From the NCBI RefSeq assembly GCF_900095795.1, contig NZ_LT608328.1:3155001-3219000 (forward strand): 64,000 bases of DNA, written 5' to 3'. The number at the start of each line of letters is the position of its first letter. The stretch's first letter is position 1. The DNA is from Petrimonas mucosa (GTDB lineage: Bacteria > Bacteroidota > Bacteroidia > Bacteroidales > Dysgonomonadaceae). Shown here one piece after another: positions 59,696-64,000 of the stretch. The notes under the pieces were generated by a model. That model searched no databases. It had not been told where the DNA came from and saw nothing but the letters and a program-made list of their open reading frames with translations. The position numbers were made by a program, and so were the translations under genes.

Positions 59696-61165
59696 CTATT
59701 GGGTATAATCGGGCAGGTTATATTTCTCGTTTGCCTCCAACACCTTCCACACCTCGTTGATATCGAGGTAGGTAGTTCCACCAGTCTCTCCCAGGCTTCC
59801 ACCCAGGTAGGCCACCCTGTCTTTCATATCGAGCATCTTCTGATCGAGCATTTTCCGGATGGCAGCCATATAATATGCCCTGCGGCTCTCCTTGGTATTC
59901 TCCATCCCTTTACCCGGCAGGTACTCTGCCCATACACCGTAGGAGAGGGCAAGCTCCCGTGCCAGTCGACGGGTCGTGGTCATCGCGAAAACCGGTTTAC
60001 GTCCCCTAAATGCAGCCAGCACCCTAGCAGTACGTCCCGTATGGCTGTCGGTAAAGATAGCCTGCGTATTCAGTCGCGACGCCGTTTTCACCGCCTGTTT
60101 GGCCAGGAATGAGGTCACTTCGTTATCATCGAAATCGTAAGGCACGCGAATATCATTTTCGGCAAGTTTTGTCTTCTCCGTCTCGTGAGCCACTTTCGTC
60201 ATTGTACGTACCGCCTCTACCGGATATTTGCCGTATGCCGTTTCACCGCTGAGCATGATGGCATCGGTCCGGTAATAGATGGCGTTGGCAATATCGGTGA
60301 TCTCCGCACGTGTGGGACGGGGATGCTCAATCATCGAGTGGAGCATCTGGGTAGCCACAATCACCGGTTTCTTGTATTTGATCGCCTTCCTGATCAGCAT
60401 CCGCTGGATAGCGGGAATCTTCTCCTGTGGAACCTCGATCCCCAGGTCGCCACGGGCAATCATCACGCCATAGGCATGCTGCAGGATTTCATCGGCATTA
60501 TCCACCCCTTCCTGATTCTCGATCTTGGCGATAATCTTTATCGGGCTCTTCAGCTCGTCCAGGATGGCTTGGACCTCCAATACATCCTCCTTGCTGCGTA
60601 CAAAGGAGTGTGCAATGAAGTCCACCTCGTACTTGTCGGCCAATGCAATAAAGTCGCGGTCGCGATCGGTTATCGTAGGCAGATTGATGCGGACGCCGGG
60701 AATGTTCACACTCTTGCGGCTTCCCACCGTTCCGTCGTTCTGTACACTGCAAAGCAGACAGTCATCCTCCTTGCCAATCACCTTCAGGTCGATTTCGCCA
60801 TCGTCGATCAGGATATCATCTTCCACCTTCATCTCATCGGCAATATTGGGATAGGAGACATAAATGGTCTCTTTGGAGGAGATACCACGGGGGTCACCGA
60901 TCACCTTCACCCGCTCGCCCGTGGCAAGTTCAATGGGAGCCAGGGCGGCAGTTGTCCTGATTTCAGGACCTTTCGTATCGACCAGGATGGCGATCCGGTC
61001 CGACACCGCACGTACATTGGTGATAATCTTCAGGAAACCTTCCTGATCGAGATGGGCGGAATTCAACCTGACCACGTCCATCCCTTCGTCAAAAAGTTGT
61101 TGAATGAAAGGGACATCGCATCGCTTGTCCGAGATAGTGGCTACAATCTTCGTATGTTTCAGCAT
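59696..61165 (-). CDS. pyk: pyruvate kinase
   Basis: 489 residues: A-domain barrel starting LKHTKIVATISDKRCDVPFI, the B-domain lid (about 70-165), active-site signature IKIIAKIENQEGVDNADEIL with the catalytic Lys and Glu, and MIARGDLGIEVPQEKIPAIQ. The C-domain follows (SHTGRTARVLAAFRGRKPVF). It makes ATP and pyruvate from phosphoenolpyruvate; the next metabolic step, pyruvate:ferredoxin oxidoreductase, is encoded just upstream. It follows aroQ by 89 bp. Confidence 0.97.
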   Translation of the reverse strand: MLKHTKIVATISDKRCDVPFIQQLFDEGMDVVRLNSAHLDQEGFLKIITNVRAVSDRIAILVDTKGPEIRTTAALAPIELATGERVKVIGDPRGISSKETIYVSYPNIADEMKVEDDILIDDGEIDLKVIGKEDDCLLCSVQNDGTVGSRKSVNIPGVRINLPTITDRDRDFIALADKYEVDFIAHSFVRSKEDVLEVQAILDELKSPIKIIAKIENQEGVDNADEILQHAYGVMIARGDLGIEVPQEKIPAIQRMLIRKAIKYKKPVIVATQMLHSMIEHPRPTRAEITDIANAIYYRTDAIMLSGETAYGKYPVEAVRTMTKVAHETEKTKLAENDIRVPYDFDDNEVTSFLAKQAVKTASRLNTQAIFTDSHTGRTARVLAAFRGRKPVFAMTTTRRLARELALSYGVWAEYLPGKGMENTKESRRAYYMAAIRKMLDQKMLDMKDRVAYLGGSLGETGGTTYLDINEVWKVLEANEKYNLPDYTQ

Positions 61166-61254
61166 TGTTAATATTCTGTTGTGAATTTCTTATTTACAGG
61201 TGTCAGCGATCTCATCTGTTCGCAGAGATCCGTTGTCTGACCATTAAACACTTT

Positions 61255-61686
61255 TTAATCGGTTTTGTTTGCTATCCGTATAGCCTCAACAGCCAAACGG
61301 TAGGAGTTGATCCCAAACCCGCCGATCACCCCCGCACAGACCGGTGCGATGATCGATTGATGACGGAAAGGTTCGCGGGAATAGACGTTGGAGATATGCA
61401 CCTCGATCACCGGACTCTTTACCGCCTTGATCGCATCGCGGATCGCGACCGATGTATGGGTGTACCCGCCTGCATTGAGAATAATCCCGGCGGAGTCAAA
61501 TCCCGCTTCATGAATCTTGTTGATGATCTCCCCCTCAACATTCGATTGATAGTAATCCAACTCAATTTCGGGATACGCTCGCTGCAACTTCTCGAAGATG
61601 GCCGGGAAAGACTCAGTTCCATAGAGGTCCGGCTCTCTCATACCCAGCAGGTTGAGATTCGGACCGTTGATAATCTGGATTTTCAT
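61255..61686 (-). CDS. aroQ: type II 3-dehydroquinate dehydratase
   Basis: 143 residues, normal length for the dodecameric type II enzyme of the shikimate pathway. MKIQIINGPNLNLLGMREPD and the catalytic Tyr in EPDLYGTESF, then the ESNVEGEI-like loop YQSNVEGEIINKIHEA. NAGGYTHTSVAIRDAI carries the catalytic Asn-His region; VEVHISN-type segment VIEVHISNVYSREPFR closes the active site. First gene of the leftward aroQ-pyk series, with a promoter box 22 bp upstream. Confidence 0.96.
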   Translation of the reverse strand: MKIQIINGPNLNLLGMREPDLYGTESFPAIFEKLQRAYPEIELDYYQSNVEGEIINKIHEAGFDSAGIILNAGGYTHTSVAIRDAIKAVKSPVIEVHISNVYSREPFRHQSIIAPVCAGVIGGFGINSYRLAVEAIRIANKTD

Positions 61687-61707
61687 TGTGCTCTCTTTTT
61701 ATGGGTA

Positions 61708-61715
61708 CAAAGATA
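61708..61715 (-). promoter_or_regulatory. -7 promoter element of the aroQ-pyk operon
   Basis: CAAAGATA on + is TATCTTTG on -, 22 bp upstream of the aroQ ATG. With only short gaps down to the nitroreductase gene it may serve seven genes; the 126-bp gap before ugd could hide another start. Confidence 0.55.
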
Positions 61716-61759
61716 CGATATTTGACGTTAACCGGTAACGAGAAAACCTATGTATCAGG

Positions 61760-61796
61760 CAAAAAAGCGAAACGTCTTCCGACGCATCGCTTTTTT
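61760..61796 (-). terminator. intrinsic terminator of the pyruvate:ferredoxin oxidoreductase gene
   Basis: On - the arms AAAAAAGCGA and TCGCTTTTTT flank an inner stem CGTC-GGAA-GACG with a GNRA loop, followed by T. It lies about 25 bp past the gene's stop and ahead of the aroQ promoter; its A/T symmetry would allow action on both strands. Confidence 0.8.
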
Positions 61797-61819
61797 AAGA
61801 TCCGGAGAAATGGAAACCG

Positions 61820-64000
61820 TTATCCCTCCGTTGCCACAGCCTCGGCATCCACCGGACCATACTGGGCTTTGGCCATACGCTGGTAGGAACGGTAACGCCA
61901 CTGGGCATTCTCTTTTGCAGCTTCAAACAGCTCATCGGCCTCCTGCGGGAAAGATTTCATCAGCTGAGTGTAACGCACTTCACCCATCAGGAAATCCCTG
62001 AATTTGCTCCAGTCAGGCTCCTTGCTGTCGAGCGTGAAGGGGTTCTTACCCTCCTCTTCCAGTTTCGGATTGTAACGCCAGAGGCTCCAGTAACCGCACT
62101 CAACCGCCTTCTTCTGTTCGGTCTGCGCCATGCCCATTCCACTCCTCAATCCGTGACTGATACAGGGGGAGTAGGCAATGATCAGAGAGGGGCCGTTATA
62201 CTCTTCAGCTTCTTTCAACGCTTTGAGGTATTGCGCCTGATTGGCACCCATGGCAACCTGTGCCACGTAAACGTAACCGTAGGATGCGGCAATCATGCCC
62301 AGGTCTTTCTTGCGTACCCGTTTTCCGGCAGCGGCAAACTTGGCGACGGCAGCCATAGGCGTCGACTTCGAGGATTGTCCGCCGGTATTTGAATAGACTT
62401 CGGTATCGAGCACCAGCACATTGATATCCTGTCCCATAGCCAACACGTGGTCGAGACCGCCAAAGCCGATATCGTATGCCCATCCGTCACCTCCGAATAC
62501 CCAGATCGATTTCTTGGTAAGGTACTTTTCGAGCGAGAGGATCTCACGGCCAATCTCGTTATCCGTATCCTTAAGCGCGGCAACAACCTGGGCCGAGATG
62601 CCCTTCACCGCTTCGCCCTTCTCCATGTTTTCGATCCACTGGCTGAAGAGCTCTTTCTGGGAATCGGAGAAACCGGTCGACTCAATCCCCTTCAACATCA
62701 AGCTCTTGATGCGATTCCGCATGCTTGCCTGGGCAATTACAAACCCGAAGCCGAACTCGGCATTGTCTTCAAACAGCGAGTTGGCCCACGACGGACCTTT
62801 TCCCTCCTCGTTTTTGGTATAGGGTGTAGAGGGGGCAGATGCACCATAGATGGAGGAACATCCGGTAGCGTTGGCAATCATCATCCGATCGCCATAGAGT
62901 TGCGTGATAAGCTTGATATAGGGAGTTTCACCACACCCTGAGCAGGCTCCCGAGAACTCGAACAGCGGTTTGGCAAATTGCGAGTTCTTTACATTGAGCT
63001 TGGTATCCACCAGGTGGGCCTTGCTGCTCACATTGTTTACCATGTAATCCCAGTTCTTCTGGTTTTCGAACTGCGTGGTGATGGGCACCATTTCAAGTGC
63101 GCGCTGGCCTCTCTTGCCCGGACAGATATCCACACAATTCCCACATCCCAGACAGTCAAGCACATCCACCTGGATCCGGAATGCGGTTCCTTCGAACTGT
63201 TTTCCCTGCGTCTTCAGCAGTGCCACATCCTCGCCCAAGCCTTTCTGTTCCTCCTCGGTAAGCACAAAGGGGCGGATGGTGGCGTGCGGACATACATAGG
63301 CGCACTGGTTACACTGAATACAGTTGTCGGGATTCCAGACCGGCACGTTGACAGCCACACCCCGTTTCTCGTAGGCAGATGTACCATGTTCCCAAGTTCC
63401 ATCTTCACGGCCTACAAAAACCGATACCGGCAGATCATATCCCTGCTGGGCATTGATGGGTTGAACCACTTTCCTGATAAATTCAGGAGCATCGCTCTCC
63501 TGTACCGGTTCAACCTCAAGGTTGGCCCACTCCATCGGGACCTCTACCTCTTCCACTTCACCACCACGATCAACGGCGGCATAGTTCATCTTCACAACCT
63601 CTTCCCCTTTCTTGCCATACGATTTCACGATGAACTTCTTCATCTGTTCAACCGCCAACTCATAAGGAATTACGTTGGAGATCTTGAAGAATGCCGACTG
63701 AAGGATGGTGTTGGTCCTGTTGCCCAGACCGATCTCATTGGCAATGGATGTGGCGTTTATGATGTAGAACTTGATGTTGTTTCTTGCGATATATCGCTTC
63801 ACATTGTCCGGTAGATGGTTACCTACTTCATCTTTCGACCAGAGCGAATTGAGCAGGAGTGTCCCCCCCCTCTTCAATCCGGCCGTAACATCATAGAGAT
63901 GCAGGTATGCCGGCACGTGGCAGGCCACGAAATTGGGGGTATTTACCAGGTAGGTGGAGCGGATCGGCTTGTCGCCAAAACGGAGGTGCGAACAGGTGAA
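61820..64000 (-). CDS. nifJ: pyruvate:ferredoxin (flavodoxin) oxidoreductase, C-terminal part
   Basis: The frame enters from the right edge without a start (first visible residues FTCSHLRFGDKPIRSTYLVN), so about 726 codons of a roughly 1180-residue enzyme are seen; the GTG at 63928 is internal. Visible parts are the gamma domain, a 2[4Fe-4S] domain (CIQCNQCAYVCPHA and CLGCGNCVDICPG), and the thiamine-diphosphate domain (CSGCGETPYIKLI, GGDGWAYDIGFGGLDHVLA, DTEVYSNTGGQSSKSTP). It oxidises pyruvate with CoA to acetyl-CoA, CO2 and reduced ferredoxin, marking an anaerobic fermentative metabolism. Confidence 0.97.
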   Translation of the reverse strand, partial: FTCSHLRFGDKPIRSTYLVNTPNFVACHVPAYLHLYDVTAGLKRGGTLLLNSLWSKDEVGNHLPDNVKRYIARNNIKFYIINATSIANEIGLGNRTNTILQSAFFKISNVIPYELAVEQMKKFIVKSYGKKGEEVVKMNYAAVDRGGEVEEVEVPMEWANLEVEPVQESDAPEFIRKVVQPINAQQGYDLPVSVFVGREDGTWEHGTSAYEKRGVAVNVPVWNPDNCIQCNQCAYVCPHATIRPFVLTEEEQKGLGEDVALLKTQGKQFEGTAFRIQVDVLDCLGCGNCVDICPGKRGQRALEMVPITTQFENQKNWDYMVNNVSSKAHLVDTKLNVKNSQFAKPLFEFSGACSGCGETPYIKLITQLYGDRMMIANATGCSSIYGASAPSTPYTKNEEGKGPSWANSLFEDNAEFGFGFVIAQASMRNRIKSLMLKGIESTGFSDSQKELFSQWIENMEKGEAVKGISAQVVAALKDTDNEIGREILSLEKYLTKKSIWVFGGDGWAYDIGFGGLDHVLAMGQDINVLVLDTEVYSNTGGQSSKSTPMAAVAKFAAAGKRVRKKDLGMIAASYGYVYVAQVAMGANQAQYLKALKEAEEYNGPSLIIAYSPCISHGLRSGMGMAQTEQKKAVECGYWSLWRYNPKLEEEGKNPFTLDSKEPDWSKFRDFLMGEVRYTQLMKSFPQEADELFEAAKENAQWRYRSYQRMAKAQYGPVDAEAVATEG

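Noticed and set aside
63928-63930. GTG as a start for pyruvate:ferredoxin oxidoreductase
   Set aside because: Family sequence (SHLRFGDKPIRSTYLVN) continues upstream of it to the window edge, so it is an internal valine.
1-64000. tRNA, rRNA and CRISPR array search by eye
   Set aside because: No cloverleaf with a conserved T-arm, no rRNA text and no regularly spaced direct repeats were seen; a covariance-model scan would be the decisive test.

Overview
The window is a chromosomal piece of a Bacteroidota bacterium, most probably order Bacteroidales. Supporting evidence: SusC-type transporter, PorP/GldKLMN type IX secretion genes, a 286-residue primary sigma factor without region 1.1, a MurF-alanine racemase fusion, DUF4834/DUF5063/GSCFA proteins, and promoters of the Bacteroidetes TAnnTTTG (-7) type. 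A placement near Dysgonomonadaceae (Proteiniphilum/Petrimonas-like) is only an impression from gene content.

Positions 1-19860 are an accessory polysaccharide-utilisation region read leftwards. From right to left it holds two FAD-dependent oxidoreductases (one with two flavin domains), CstA, a GH88 unsaturated glucuronyl hydrolase lipoprotein, a dicarboxylate/amino-acid symporter, a PL12-like heparinase III, two more heparinase II/III-fold lyases, and the start of a SusC. The lyases and GH88 would cut uronic-acid-containing glycans such as heparan sulfate to unsaturated disaccharides and then monosaccharides. The flavoenzymes have no place in that textbook route. The region is scarred: a frameshifted IS110 element splits the lyases, an IS4-type element sits 7 bp upstream of the first flavoenzyme gene, and gene remnants and odd palindromes lie near 1.2-4.1 kb.

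Positions 21.3-27.9 kb run rightwards: DUF5063, a 3'-5' exonuclease, an RlmI-type rRNA methyltransferase, a candidate free-standing small RNA, a GSCFA protein, MurF-Alr and DUF2721. Positions 27.9-29.8 kb hold a compact leftward operon, DUF5320 - DUF134 regulator - MBL hydrolase - NifX-like protein, behind a palindromic operator; its look is that of an anaerobe metal-cofactor module. Positions 30-39.4 kb (leftward) are housekeeping: OmpA, RpoD, HtrA, GT2, LysA, and a lemA-TPM-TPM-miaA operon.

Positions 39.6-48.5 kb (rightward) are rimP-nusA-infB behind a canonical promoter and a terminator-like leader hairpin, then skp-murI-cvpA-psd-pssA-DUF4834. A leftward CE7-like esterase is followed by the rightward type IX secretion core porP-gldK-gldL-gldM-gldN (49.9-55.4 kb). 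The right end (55.4-64 kb, leftward) is aroQ, pyk, an O-methyltransferase, rbfA, a LolC/E-type permease, ugd and a nitroreductase, then pyruvate:ferredoxin oxidoreductase cut by the window edge. I saw no rRNA or tRNA genes and no CRISPR array.
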